A stretch of 64,000 nucleotides of DNA from Fictibacillus nanhaiensis (GCF_019801215.1 NZ_JAHVJO010000001.1:124001-188000); one strand, 5' to 3'. Shown: positions 42,779-51,766, counted from the stretch's first letter. Made by a program: numbers and translations. Notes: generated from the letters alone by a model not told the origin.

Positions 42779-43990
42779 ATGCTTTATGATCATTTAGTCG
42801 TTCGTTATGGTGAATTATCGTTAAAAGGGAAAAACAGAAGACATTTTGAATCACAATTATTTGAGACGGTTAAACGAAAACTGCGTCCATACGATAACCT
42901 CAAAATGGCGAAATTGTTTGACCGTATCGTGGTGGAATTAAATGGACAACCATTTGAGCCGGTTATAAAATCGCTTCAGGATATTTTTGGAATACATTCT
43001 ATCAGTCCAGCGTTACGAACGGAAAACAATCTTGAAGAAATAAAAAAGACCGCTTTGCTTGCTTTACAAGATGCTATGGTAAAGAGAGGTACATTTAAAG
43101 TAACTGGAAAACGTTCATTAAAATCCTTTCCTGTTAATTCCATGCAATTGAACCATGAAATAGGTGGTTATCTTTTACAACACACGGAAGATATTACAGT
43201 TGATGTTCATAACCCAGATGTAAACGTTAAAGTTGAAGTTAAGGATACTGGTACCTATATTAGCTGCCAATCATTCGCAGGAGCAGGCGGGTTGCCAATA
43301 GGTGTCGGCGGTAAAGCGATGCTGATGCTTTCAGGTGGGATCGATAGTCCTGTCGCTGGTTATTTAACAATGAAACGCGGCGTTCGTATTGAAGGTGTTC
43401 ACTTTCACAGTCCGCCATTTACAAGTGAACGTGCGAAACAGAAAGTTGTAGACTTAACACAGGAGCTAACTCGTTATAGCGGAGGGAAGATCAAGCTGCA
43501 TGTTGTTCCATTCACACAAATACAACAAGCGATAAAAGATAAGATCCCTGCCAGCTATAGCATGACGATTATGAGACGTGTCATGTTGAAGATCACGGAA
43601 AGGTTAGCTGAAGAAAATAATGCGATGGCGATTGCCAATGGCGAAAATCTAGGGCAAGTTGCAAGTCAGACGATGCATAGTATGTATGCCATTAACGAAG
43701 TAACAAACTTGCCGATCCTTCGCCCTGTAATTACGATGGACAAATTAGAGATCATGGATATATCTCAAAGGATCGGAACATATGACATATCTATCCGTCC
43801 ATATGAAGACTGCTGTACGATTTTCTTGCCTTCAGCTCCGAAAACAAAGCCCAAACGCGAAAAAGCAATTAGGTTTGAGAAAAAAATTGAAAATTTAGCA
43901 GAGCTTATAGAAGAAGCAGTTCAAAGTGTAGAAAGCATTTTCATTGAAGAAGGAAAATCAACCGAAAACACGTTTGAAGATTTATTTTAA
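42779..43990 (+). CDS. thiI: tRNA 4-thiouridine synthetase
   Basis: 403 aa. N-terminal ferredoxin-like and THUMP domains (~1-165) bind tRNA; the PP-loop LSGGIDSPVAG (~184) adenylates U8; ANGENLGQVASQT follows. The C-terminal rhodanese domain of E. coli ThiI is missing, as in Bacillus, so sulfur must come directly from the desulfurase next door. Start 6 bp after nifZ with AATGAGG upstream. A very long terminator hairpin follows the stop. Confidence 0.95.
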   Translation: MLYDHLVVRYGELSLKGKNRRHFESQLFETVKRKLRPYDNLKMAKLFDRIVVELNGQPFEPVIKSLQDIFGIHSISPALRTENNLEEIKKTALLALQDAMVKRGTFKVTGKRSLKSFPVNSMQLNHEIGGYLLQHTEDITVDVHNPDVNVKVEVKDTGTYISCQSFAGAGGLPIGVGGKAMLMLSGGIDSPVAGYLTMKRGVRIEGVHFHSPPFTSERAKQKVVDLTQELTRYSGGKIKLHVVPFTQIQQAIKDKIPASYSMTIMRRVMLKITERLAEENNAMAIANGENLGQVASQTMHSMYAINEVTNLPILRPVITMDKLEIMDISQRIGTYDISIRPYEDCCTIFLPSAPKTKPKREKAIRFEKKIENLAELIEEAVQSVESIFIEEGKSTENTFEDLF

Positions 43991-44041
43991 GAAGAGTGAC
44001 TCAAAAGTATGATTTACTTTTGAGTTCACTCTTCTTATTTT
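43989..44041 (+). terminator. Long terminator after thiI
   Basis: A ~21-bp stem: AAGAAGAGTG plus ACTCAAAAGTA (43989-44009) with TACTTTTGAGT and CACTCTTCTT (44015-44036), one unpaired base, then ATTTTTA. Confidence 0.9.
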
Positions 44042-44129
44042 TATTTAAAATCAATGGAATACGCTCAAAATACATGGCTTTTCTAAATAATTTATTGAAA
44101 TGGAAGCACTCACAACAATTTCCAAGAAT

Positions 44130-44158
44130 TGAATTGGCGTTTTAGTCGCACATTATTA
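44130..44158 (+). promoter_or_regulatory. Possible sigma-G promoter of the ssp gene
   Basis: TGAATT (44130-44135) and CATTATTA (44151-44158) resemble the forespore SigG elements, but the 15-bp spacing is 1-2 bp short. Confidence 0.35.
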
Positions 44159-44179
44159 GTACAAAGGAGGTGAAACAAA

Positions 44180-44365
44180 ATGGCAAACACAAACCAATTA
44201 GTAGTACCAGGTGCTCAACAAGCTGTTGACCAAATGAAGTATGAAATCGCTTCTGAATTCGGTGTAAACCTTGGACCAGATTCAACTTCTCGTGCTAACG
44301 GATCTGTAGGTGGAGAAATCACTAAGCGTCTAGTAGCTCAAGCTCTAGGTGGATACAAAAAATAA
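44180..44365 (+). CDS. Alpha/beta-type small acid-soluble spore protein
   Basis: 61 aa. Coats and protects spore DNA and is cut by the Gpr protease at germination. The family's two signature blocks are seen: [11 protein letters not shown] (with the GPR cleavage region E-I/A) and [25 protein letters not shown] precedes the ATG. In B. subtilis sspA is also beside thiI. Its presence shows the organism makes endospores. Confidence 0.96.
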   Translation: MANTNQLVVPGAQQAVDQMKYEIASEFGVNLGPDSTSRANGSVGGEITKRLVAQALGGYKK

Positions 44366-44381
44366 ATATTAAATGGCTAAC

Positions 44382-44408
44382 GGAGCGGGTTGTCCCCGCT
44401 CCTTTTTC
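44382..44408 (+). terminator. Terminator after ssp
   Basis: GGAGCGGG (44382-44389) with CCCGCTCC (44395-44402), then TTTTTC. Confidence 0.9.
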
Positions 44409-44497
44409 GTCGTTCATATGAAGACTAAATTTTAAAAATATTCTAAACTATATTATAATGGAATATGTAGTCAACATGAAAAACGAAAGGGTGGATG

Positions 44498-46081
44498 ATG
44501 AAAATGAATTTAACAGCTCCAGACATGTATAACCTTACAGAAGAAATGGAACAGTACTCCAGAAACCCGGAGAAACAAGCTTTGATTTGGATGAACGAAA
44601 AAAAAGAAACAAAAACCATTACATACAAAAGATTGATGGAACGAGCAAATCAAATCGCAAATTCATTAGAAGAACTAGGAATTCTAAAAGGAGATCGAAT
44701 TTTAATTATAATGCCACGCCTGATCGAAACATACGCTGTATACATTGCATGTTTAAAAGCAGGAGTTACGGTCATTCCATGTTCAGAGATGCTAAGAGCA
44801 AAAGATTTGAGCTACCGAGTACAGCATAGTGAAGCAAAGGCTATTATTGCAGATTATCAATATACAGCACAAGTAAATGAAATAAAAGATCACTTGCCTA
44901 CACTTACATATAAGATCAGTGCAAACGGTGAAACAGAAAACTGGTTAAGCTTAAAAGCGATAACAGAAAATGTAAGCGTTTCCTATAAAGCACCTGTAAC
45001 TCATAAAGATGACATGGCGTTTCTTTCTTATACATCTGGAACAACCGGCCAGCCTAAAGGTGTCGTACACACCCATGGATGGGGATATGCACATATTCGT
45101 ACTGCCGCAAAGAGCTGGTTGAATATATGTGAAAACGACAAAGTATGGGCGACAGCAGGTCCTGGATGGCAAAAGTGGATATGGAGTCCTTTTGTTTCTA
45201 CGCTTGGTACTGGTGCAACAGGCTTTGTTTACCAAGGGAAATTTGACCCTAAAACATATTTGTCTCTTCTTGAAGATCAAAAGATCTCAGTATTATGCTG
45301 TACACCAACAGAGTACCGATTGATGGCTAAAGTTGATAATTTGGACCAATACCGATTACCACAGTTAAGGAGTGCTGTCTCAGCTGGAGAACCTTTAAAT
45401 AGAGAAGTGATTGATTTATTTAAAAAATACTTCCATATCAATGTCAGGGATGGTTATGGACAAACCGAGAATACCTTGCTGGTTGGAACGATGGAAGGGA
45501 TGGAGATCAGACCTGGCTCCATGGGGAAACCAACACCAGGAAACGATGTTGAAGTAATAAACGAAGAAGGTCATCCTGTAAACGTTGGGGAAGTTGGAGA
45601 CATTGCTGTACACAAAAACTGCCCCGCCCTTTTTAAAGAATATTACAAAGATCAAGATCGAACACTTATGGCTTTTAGAGGTGATTATTACATCACGGGT
45701 GATAAAGCAAAAAAGGATGAGGATGGGTATTTATGGTTTGAAGGCAGAGGGGATGATATTATCATCAGCTCGGGTTATACCATCGGTCCTTTCGAAGTAG
45801 AAGATGCTCTTGTTAAACACCCCGCTGTTAAAGAATGTGCCGTTGTCGCTAGTCCAGACGAGATCAGAGGACATATTGTAAAAGCATTTGTTGTTTTGAG
45901 AGAAGAATCCTTAATTGATAAAGCTGACTTGACGACAGAATTGCAGGATCATGTGAAACAATTAACGGCTCCTTATAAATATCCTCGTTTGATTGAATAT
46001 GTGAGTGATCTTCCGAAAACAACTTCTGGTAAGATTCGCCGCATCGAGCTTCGGCAATTGGAAGCATCGAAAACAAGATAA
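44498..46081 (+). CDS. Acyl-CoA synthetase (MbcS/YtcI-like)
   Basis: 527 aa. AMP-forming ligase; relatives activate branched short-chain acids such as 2-methylbutyrate (MbcS) or medium acids. Signature SYTSGTTGQPKGVVHTHG (~residue 172), DGYGQTENTL (~322), YITGDKAKKDEDGYLWF (~405) and C-terminal KTTSGKIRR (~508). Distinct from AcsA at 27828 in lacking its long N-terminus. ATGs at 44495, 44498 and 44504 are in frame; AAAGG fits 44498 best. A perfect cre consensus match lies within the gene at 44970. Confidence 0.88.
   Translation: MKMNLTAPDMYNLTEEMEQYSRNPEKQALIWMNEKKETKTITYKRLMERANQIANSLEELGILKGDRILIIMPRLIETYAVYIACLKAGVTVIPCSEMLRAKDLSYRVQHSEAKAIIADYQYTAQVNEIKDHLPTLTYKISANGETENWLSLKAITENVSVSYKAPVTHKDDMAFLSYTSGTTGQPKGVVHTHGWGYAHIRTAAKSWLNICENDKVWATAGPGWQKWIWSPFVSTLGTGATGFVYQGKFDPKTYLSLLEDQKISVLCCTPTEYRLMAKVDNLDQYRLPQLRSAVSAGEPLNREVIDLFKKYFHINVRDGYGQTENTLLVGTMEGMEIRPGSMGKPTPGNDVEVINEEGHPVNVGEVGDIAVHKNCPALFKEYYKDQDRTLMAFRGDYYITGDKAKKDEDGYLWFEGRGDDIIISSGYTIGPFEVEDALVKHPAVKECAVVASPDEIRGHIVKAFVVLREESLIDKADLTTELQDHVKQLTAPYKYPRLIEYVSDLPKTTSGKIRRIELRQLEASKTR
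44970..44984. promoter_or_regulatory. Intragenic cre consensus match
   Basis: ATGTAAGCGTTTCCT fits WTGNAANCGNWNNCW at every fixed position. It is ~470 bp inside the acyl-CoA synthetase gene; roadblock repression is possible but unproven. Confidence 0.45.
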
Positions 46082-46083
46082 AG

Positions 46084-46119
46084 ATCATAAAAAGCAGGCT
46101 ATGGTCTGCTTTTTATGAT
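46084..46119 (+). terminator. Terminator after acyl-CoA synthetase gene
   Basis: ATCATAAAAAGCAG (46084-46097) and CTGCTTTTTATGAT (46106-46119), a perfect 14-bp stem. Confidence 0.85.
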
Positions 46120-46172
46120 GAAAAATTGCTATACTACAGAAAACGTAAAGTAACAAAAAGGTGGGTTTTAGA

Positions 46173-47783
46173 GTGGGAATTTTATTTCATAATGGAACGA
46201 TATATACGATGGTGAGTGACGGTGACTTTTGTGAAGCTGTATATGTAGAAAATGGAACTATCATAAAAACGGGTACTGAAAAGGAACTGATGGAAAGTTT
46301 TCGCGAAACGATTACTCAAACGGTGGATTTAGAACAAAATGTGATGTTCCCCGGATTTGTTGACAGCCACTTGCATCTGATCGGTCATGGTGAGAAACTG
46401 ATTAGATTAGACCTTTCCAATATGGATTCTGCCGAAGAGATGGAAAAAGCTTTAAGAGAAAAAGCGGCAGACTTACAGGATGACGAGTGGCTTATTGGAG
46501 AAGGATGGAACGAAAACAACTTTATCGATCGTAAAATTTTTCATAAACATGAACTTGATGACATCTCTGGAGGACGCCCTGTTCTATTATCAAGAGTATG
46601 CAGACATGCTTTTTTAGTGAATTCAAAGGCACTGGAGTTGGCTGGAATTACGAGTGAAACACCAGATCCCGCCGGCGGTATTATAAAAAAAGATGCGAAT
46701 GGTGAACCAACAGGGCTTTTGCATGATAGTGCAGCAGAGCTTGTAAAAAAAATAGTACCCGAAGAATCTCAAGAGTATTTAAATCGTGCATTACGCACCT
46801 CGATAGAAAATCTTCTTTCTCTAGGGCTAACCGGAGGTCATTCCGAAGATTTAAGCTATTACGGAAGAGTGGAACGTCCGCTTAAAGCGTATCAAACGGC
46901 TTTTAAAAACGAAAACTTGAAATTTAAAGCGCATCTGCTAGTTCATCATGAAGTGTTGGATGATTTTAAGATGATAAAAAACGACTATCAGCACCCATTT
47001 GTTGAGTTTGGTGCCATGAAAATTTTCGCCGATGGAGCTTTTGGAGGCCGTACAGCATGGCTTTCACAACCTTATAATGATGCTCCTGAAACGTCAGGTG
47101 TTTATATTCATGAAGATGATGAACTACTAACACTCCTCGAGAAAGCAAGACAAGCTGAAATGAATATTGCTGTACATACGATTGGTGATATGGCACTCCA
47201 AAAGACGATCTCAGCTATTAAAAAATGCCCGCCAAAAAGAGGCGTAGATCGACTGATTCATGCTGGTTTAGTGTCTGACTCCATTATAGAAGAGATGAAG
47301 CAGCTCTCGGTCGTATTAGACATACAGCCTGGATTTGTGGCGTCTGATTTCCCATGGCTGATTGAACGGTTAGGGACTGACCGAATTCCTTATGCGTTTG
47401 CGTTTCGTACACTACTGGATGAAGGGTTGATTTGTGCGGGAGGATCTGATGCACCAATCGAACCTGTGGACCCATTATTAGGTATTTATGCGGCTGTATC
47501 GCGTAGAAAACCTGGTGAAACACATGATGGATATGTTCCTGAACAAAAGATTTCAAGACATGAAGCAGTGGGTCTGTACACATATGGCAGTGCTGCTGCT
47601 ATCGGGCAAGAGCATGTCAGAGGATATATTAAAGAGGGCTATGCTGCTGACTTTACGGTATACGATCGAGATCTATTCACCATACCGGTAGACGAAATAC
47701 TTAAAGCCAATGTTCAATTTACGATCGTTGATGGAGAGGTTATCTACCAAGCTTCTACAAAAGAAAATACCCATTCTTGTTGA
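46173..47783 (+). CDS. ytcJ: Amidohydrolase family protein YtcJ
   Basis: 536 aa. Metal-dependent hydrolase of the amidohydrolase_3 group (exoenzyme-regulatory protein AepA-like). FVDSHLHLIGHG holds the HxH metal pair; KIFADGAFGGRTAW, AVHTIGDMA and GGSDAPIEPVDP supply later ligands; AADFTVYDRDLF closes the small beta domain. Substrate unknown. GTG 46173 with GGTGG 8 bp upstream gives the natural ILFHNGTIYT start. B. subtilis keeps ytcI-ytcJ together here, supporting orthology. Confidence 0.88.
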   Translation: MGILFHNGTIYTMVSDGDFCEAVYVENGTIIKTGTEKELMESFRETITQTVDLEQNVMFPGFVDSHLHLIGHGEKLIRLDLSNMDSAEEMEKALREKAADLQDDEWLIGEGWNENNFIDRKIFHKHELDDISGGRPVLLSRVCRHAFLVNSKALELAGITSETPDPAGGIIKKDANGEPTGLLHDSAAELVKKIVPEESQEYLNRALRTSIENLLSLGLTGGHSEDLSYYGRVERPLKAYQTAFKNENLKFKAHLLVHHEVLDDFKMIKNDYQHPFVEFGAMKIFADGAFGGRTAWLSQPYNDAPETSGVYIHEDDELLTLLEKARQAEMNIAVHTIGDMALQKTISAIKKCPPKRGVDRLIHAGLVSDSIIEEMKQLSVVLDIQPGFVASDFPWLIERLGTDRIPYAFAFRTLLDEGLICAGGSDAPIEPVDPLLGIYAAVSRRKPGETHDGYVPEQKISRHEAVGLYTYGSAAAIGQEHVRGYIKEGYAADFTVYDRDLFTIPVDEILKANVQFTIVDGEVIYQASTKENTHSC

Positions 47784-47791
47784 TCACCAAA

Positions 47792-47822
47792 AAACAGCCT
47801 GCACGATTTGCAGGCTGTTTTC
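47792..47822. terminator. Bidirectional terminator
   Basis: AAAACAGCCTGCA (47792-47804), loop CGATT, TGCAGGCTGTTTT (47810-47822); convergent ytcJ and NAD kinase. Confidence 0.92.
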
Positions 47823-47826
47823 TTGT

Positions 47827-48621
47827 TTATAGAAAACTTCTTTTCACTTTATGCCAGAACGAATTATCTTTAAGCTTAACCGTTTTGATTCTCTTTTCTG
47901 TAAGCTCAAAACTTAACTTTTCACAATGCTTGATACTCATCGCCTCATTATCCATACCGATTATTGGATAATGGCTATTGTCATGTTTAATCTTAAGTGT
48001 CATTTTTCGTTTGTCGCTAAGTATAAAAGAAGAACCAAGTGTACGATATTGATTGTTGTTGAGTGATGCAAGTTCGCTGATTTGATAGCATGCGAGCATC
48101 GGGTCGACAACTGCACCATTAACGGATTTGTTGTAAGCGGTACTTCCAGTTGGTGTAGATATGATCATCCCATCACCGCGGAATGTCTCAAAGTAAAACT
48201 CATCGATAAAAACATCAATCTCAAGTGTTCTAATAATAGAAGAGCGTAATGAACATTCATTCAGACAATAAAAAGAACCTTGTCCATCAATGGTTACGGA
48301 AAGAGCAGGGTATTTCCTAACTTCTATCTGTTCATTTTTCATCGCCTCAATCATCCCTGCACGATCATCAATATGAAAATCACAATAAAACCCCAGATCA
48401 AATACGCTTACTCCTACATAAAGACAATCTTCCCGAAAACCAGTTTTCCTTACTGCCTGCAAGAAAGAACCGTCGCCACCTACACTTGCGATGATATTCG
48501 CTTCTTTTTCATTCTCTACTACTTCAAAACCTTCTTGACTCGCAAGGAATTTAAGTTCTTCTATTTTTTCAAGAATGGTATCCTCTCTCTTGTAAAAAAA
48601 GAAAATCTTATTTCGTTCAGC
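47827..48621 (-). CDS. ppnKB: NAD kinase (second type, YtdI/PpnKB)
   Basis: 264 aa (B. subtilis ~267). Phosphorylates NAD to NADP. GGDGS at residues 49-53, NECSLR, and the TPTGSTAYNKSVNGAV glycine loop are diagnostic. I chose ATG 48621 with GGAGGCG upstream; the nine-residue longer start has none. B. subtilis has two NAD kinases and the ytd-located copy matches this neighbourhood. Transcribed opposite to ytfIJ. Confidence 0.93.
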   Translation of the reverse strand, partial: AERNKIFFFYKREDTILEKIEELKFLASQEGFEVVENEKEANIIASVGGDGSFLQAVRKTGFREDCLYVGVSVFDLGFYCDFHIDDRAGMIEAMKNEQIEVRKYPALSVTIDGQGSFYCLNECSLRSSIIRTLEIDVFIDEFYFETFRGDGMIISTPTGSTAYNKSVNGAVVDPMLACYQISELASLNNNQYRTLGSSFILSDKRKMTLKIKHDNSHYPIIGMDNEAMSIKHCEKLSFELTEKRIKTVKLKDNSFWHKVKRSFL

Positions 48622-48755
48622 CATCCAACACGCCTCCTTCGAAATCATTCAACGATTTTTTTGGAATTGAAATTGCTAAGTACATTGTAGCAGAGATTCT
48701 TCACGTTTATAAAAAAAGGGTGTTGCCTATACTGTGAACAGAAAGGAAGAGCATG

Positions 48756-49427
48756 ATGCAATGGATTATATTGGTTTTCGTTATTTTTTGTCTTTCATTT
48801 ATCCTATTGATGTTTTCAACGTTACATATTCATTTTCATCTTTTTCATCGCAATGACAACAGTGATATTCGAATCACATTGCGCATATATCGTTTTGTAA
48901 AGTATACCCTTCATATCCCACTCGTTCAGGTTGATGCAGAAGATCACGCTATAAAGATCAAAGAGGAAAAGAAGGCTAGTCTAGGCCAGAAGAAAGATAA
49001 AAAGAAAAGAATCACGTTCGACCAACTAAATAATCAGTATACGTTATTTAACAAAACTTTATTACATGTTCAAAATCTTTTTCATATAATTAGACACTTT
49101 CTAAGTAAAATGAAACTATCCGACCTTCAATGGCATAGTGCGATAGGACTTGGCGACGCTTCTTCGTCTGCCGTTGCAGCTGGAGCAGCATGGGGTGTAA
49201 AAGGGATTGTTCTGCAGGTCATGAATTCTTTTTTTCAGTTGCAGGGAGTTCCATCCATTTCAGTTGTTCCGGTATTTCAAGCGTTGCACAGTGAAACCCG
49301 ATTTTCTTGTATGGTTTCTTTTAAAATCGGGCATGCTATTGTCGTTATGTTAAAAATAGTGAAGGCATGGCGAAAGTCGAAGCGTTCATCTCAGGTAAAC
49401 ACTGAATATATGACTGGAGGAGTGTAA
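48756..49427 (+). CDS. ytfI: DUF2953 membrane protein YtfI
   Basis: 223 aa. One N-terminal membrane helix (~2-22) and a soluble region with a Lys-rich stretch (KEEKKASLGQKKDKKKR, ~70-87). A hydrophobic Gly/Ala stretch (VAAGAAWGVKGIV, ~145) matches DUF2953. Function unknown; sporulation-linked by its neighbour. ATG 48756 is 6 bp after AAAGGAAG; ATG 48753 is also possible. ytfJ starts 2 bp after its stop. Confidence 0.83.
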   Translation: MQWIILVFVIFCLSFILLMFSTLHIHFHLFHRNDNSDIRITLRIYRFVKYTLHIPLVQVDAEDHAIKIKEEKKASLGQKKDKKKRITFDQLNNQYTLFNKTLLHVQNLFHIIRHFLSKMKLSDLQWHSAIGLGDASSSAVAAGAAWGVKGIVLQVMNSFFQLQGVPSISVVPVFQALHSETRFSCMVSFKIGHAIVVMLKIVKAWRKSKRSSQVNTEYMTGGV

Positions 49428-49429
49428 TA

Positions 49430-49903
49430 ATGAGTGAGCATCCAATCCAGGGTTTAATGAAAACCGCAATGGAAAATTTAAAAGAAATGATCGATGTAAA
49501 TACGATTATTGGTGACCCGGTTGAAACTCCTGATGGAAGTGTAATTTTAACCGTATCAAAAGTAGGTTTTGGATTTGCAGCAGGCGGCAGTGAATTTGGA
49601 GCCCAGCAGCAACGCAATCAATCTTCCCAACAATCTCAACAATCATCTTCAAGTGATTCAAAAGAGATGCCGTTTGGCGGTGGAAGTGGTGGCGGAGTTT
49701 CTATAACGCCAATCGCATTTCTAGTCGTTAGCAATACCGGAATTAAAACGATACACTTAGACAACAGCACACATTTGTACGAGAGAATTTTGGACCTGGC
49801 TCCTGGTGTAATTGATAAATTGCAGCACCTCATGAACAAAAACAAACCAAAAGACTCTTCAAACACAAACCAAGGTACAAACAAAGAAACTCATGAGTTT
49901 TAA
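49430..49903 (+). CDS. ytfJ: Spore protein YtfJ (GerW family)
   Basis: 157 aa. The GerW/YtfJ family is made in sporulation and is tied to spore germination. N-terminal MSEHPIQGLMKTAMENLKEMIDV helix (cited as HPIQGLMKTAMENLKEM), then TIIGDPVETPDGSVILTVSKVGFGFAAGG in pieces (GDPVETPDGSVI, KVGFGFAAGGSEFG), a Gln/Ser-rich loop (~65-82) and GGGVSITPIAFLV. The loop is low complexity and species-variable. TGGAGGAG precedes ATG. Terminator follows. Confidence 0.92.
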   Translation: MSEHPIQGLMKTAMENLKEMIDVNTIIGDPVETPDGSVILTVSKVGFGFAAGGSEFGAQQQRNQSSQQSQQSSSSDSKEMPFGGGSGGGVSITPIAFLVVSNTGIKTIHLDNSTHLYERILDLAPGVIDKLQHLMNKNKPKDSSNTNQGTNKETHEF

Positions 49904-49908
49904 CAGCG

Positions 49909-49934
49909 AAGCTAACATCTTGTTAGCTTTTTCT
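49909..49934 (+). terminator. Terminator after ytfJ
   Basis: AAGCTAACA (49909-49917), TCT, TGTTAGCTT (49921-49929), then TTTC. Confidence 0.85.
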
Positions 49935-49994
49935 TTTGTGATGTTTTAAGATGAATAGGAAAGTACATAAACATTTTGAGGAGGAATATAGACC

Positions 49995-50492
49995 ATGAGC
50001 GTAACATTTAAAGAAAAACCGGTAACTTTGATTGGTAATCAGTTAAAAGCAGGAGATCAGGCTCCAGATTTCAAAGTTTTAGCAAATGACATGTCTGAAG
50101 TTACATTGGCTGATTCTAAAGGCAGCGTTCGATTAGTTACAGCTGTCCCTTCTGTAGATACAGGTGTATGTGATGCAGAAGTTCGTCGTTTTAATGAAGA
50201 AGCATCAAGCCTTGATAACGTTAAAGTTTTAACAATTTCCGTTGACTTGCCTTTTGCTCAAAAGAGATGGTGTGCTGCTGCAGGCGTAGAAAATGTACAG
50301 ACACTTTCTGATCACAGAGATCTTTCTTTCGGTAAAGCCTATGGTGTTGCCATCGAAGAACTGCGTCTTCTTGCACGTTCTGTTTTCGTTATCGATAGTT
50401 CAGATAAGATTACGTATGTTGAATATGTAGATGAAGTAACAAGTCATCCTAATTATGAGGCTGCGATTGAAGCTGCAAAAGCGGCTAGATAA
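49995..50492 (+). CDS. tpx: Thiol peroxidase
   Basis: 165 aa. Atypical 2-Cys peroxiredoxin reducing H2O2 and alkyl hydroperoxides with thioredoxin. Peroxidatic Cys in [16 protein letters not shown] (~residue 60, SxDTxVC motif), resolving Cys in [11 protein letters not shown] (~93). Length normal. GAGGAGG precedes ATG. Own unit between two terminators; no PerR box was evident to me upstream. Confidence 0.96.
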   Translation: MSVTFKEKPVTLIGNQLKAGDQAPDFKVLANDMSEVTLADSKGSVRLVTAVPSVDTGVCDAEVRRFNEEASSLDNVKVLTISVDLPFAQKRWCAAAGVENVQTLSDHRDLSFGKAYGVAIEELRLLARSVFVIDSSDKITYVEYVDEVTSHPNYEAAIEAAKAAR

Positions 50493-50501
50493 GAAATTCA
50501 C

Positions 50502-50538
50502 ATCTCCGGTATTTCTCATGATACCGGAGATTTTTTTG
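50502..50538 (+). terminator. Terminator after tpx
   Basis: ATCTCCGGTAT (50502-50512), loop TTCTCATG, ATACCGGAGAT (50521-50531), T run. Confidence 0.92.
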
Positions 50539-50642
50539 TAATACGAAACAAAACGGAATTAAATAGAAACGTTTAATCATTGTGTATCATGCACTTCATT
50601 TGTTAAAATGTTTCCTGTGAAAACTTAGGAGGAAGCTAAAAA

Positions 50643-51641
50643 ATGAGTTCTTTTAAAGATGTAGAAAAACTGTTTATTATTATGGATAACTCAACTAAGG
50701 CAATTAAAGAGAGTCTTGATTTGCCTTATTTAGATGCTCTTGTTGAAACAGGAGAAAATTTATTCTTTCAAGAAATTCCTAAAGAATATCCAAAAGAGTT
50801 AATAAGCGTGATATCGGATGAATATAAAAAGGTTAACCTTACTGAATATGGGAAAGAAGAATTAAGAAAAGCCTTTCAGTTGGCCGTTTTAAAGGGTATG
50901 AAAGAAGCAGTTCAGCCTCATCATGCAATGACTCCGGATGCTGTTGCTTTATTTACAGGGTATCTTGTTCAAAAGTTCATGAAAAAAAGTGAACATCTCA
51001 CTATTTTAGAACCAGTGGCAGGGTCTGGAAACTTGTTAACTGCAGTTCTTAATCAACTTAAAAACAAAGAGTGCGAAGCGTTTGGTGTTGAAGTTGATGA
51101 AACGTTGCTACGCTTAGCGTGGATAAATGCAAATATACAAAAACATAAAGTGGAGCTCTTCCATCAAGATGTCATAAAACCTCTTTATGTGGAACCAGTT
51201 GATTTAGTGTTAGCGGATCTTCCCGTCGGCTATTATCCAGACGATGATGCTGTAAAAGAGTTTAAGGTTTCTGTGAAAGAAGGACACACATACGCACATC
51301 ATTTAATCATCGAGCAAGCTGTCCACTATTTAAAAGATGCTGGGATAGGAATTTTTATTGTTCCAAACAATATCTTTGATAGTGAGCAATCAGCATTGCT
51401 TCAATCTTGGTTAAAAGAGAACGTAACGATTTTAAGCTTGCTGCAGCTTCCAGATAATCTTTTCAAATCAACAGCACATGCTAAAAGCATCCTGATCATA
51501 CAAAAGAATGGTGAGCAGGCAAGAAAGCCGAAGCAAGCGATGTTAGCTCAGCTGCCTTCCTTTTCGAATAAATCGGGGTTAGCAAATGTGATGGAACAGA
51601 TGGATCAATGGTTTAAAACTGAATGGGAACGTGAAAAATAA
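50643..51641 (+). CDS. ytxK: Class I SAM-dependent methyltransferase YtxK
   Basis: 332 aa. Resembles N6-adenine DNA methyltransferases of type I systems: helical N-terminal part (~1-100), SAM motif I LEPVAGSGNLLTAV (~121-134), acidic VEVDETLLRLAW. The catalytic motif is ADLPVGYYP where NPPY-type enzymes have (N/D)PP(Y/F), so base methylation is uncertain. No specificity or restriction partner is nearby. AGGAGG precedes ATG. Orthologue of B. subtilis ytxK, which also precedes ackA. Confidence 0.9.
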   Translation: MSSFKDVEKLFIIMDNSTKAIKESLDLPYLDALVETGENLFFQEIPKEYPKELISVISDEYKKVNLTEYGKEELRKAFQLAVLKGMKEAVQPHHAMTPDAVALFTGYLVQKFMKKSEHLTILEPVAGSGNLLTAVLNQLKNKECEAFGVEVDETLLRLAWINANIQKHKVELFHQDVIKPLYVEPVDLVLADLPVGYYPDDDAVKEFKVSVKEGHTYAHHLIIEQAVHYLKDAGIGIFIVPNNIFDSEQSALLQSWLKENVTILSLLQLPDNLFKSTAHAKSILIIQKNGEQARKPKQAMLAQLPSFSNKSGLANVMEQMDQWFKTEWEREK

Positions 51642-51674
51642 CAGCGTGGGATTAAACCTATGCTGTTTTTTTAT
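51640..51674 (+). terminator. Terminator after ytxK
   Basis: AACAGCGTGGG with CCTATGCTGTT through two G-U pairs, then a T run. Confidence 0.75.
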
Positions 51675-51680
51675 GTACAG

Positions 51681-51695
51681 TTGCAAACGCATTCA
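51681..51695. promoter_or_regulatory. cre site upstream of ackA
   Basis: TTGCAAACGCATTCA fits WTGNAANCGNWNNCW fully. Centre ~85 bp upstream of the predicted start of transcription. CcpA activates ackA in B. subtilis from upstream cre sites. Confidence 0.6.
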
Positions 51696-51719
51696 AGTCT
51701 GAATTGCATGAATATGGCG

Positions 51720-51734
51720 TGTAAGCGTTTTACA
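51720..51734. promoter_or_regulatory. Second cre-like site, next to the ackA -35
   Basis: TGTAAGCGTTTTACA keeps the TGTAAGCGTT core found at ackA operators but deviates in the right half. It is 3 bp from the -35. Confidence 0.5.
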
Positions 51735-51737
51735 ACC

Positions 51738-51766
51738 TTGATTATAACAATAGGCAATGTTTAAAT
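51738..51766 (+). promoter_or_regulatory. Candidate ackA promoter
   Basis: TTGATT (51738-51743), 17 bp, TTAAAT (51761-51766) with an extended TG at 51758-51759. Confidence 0.55.
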
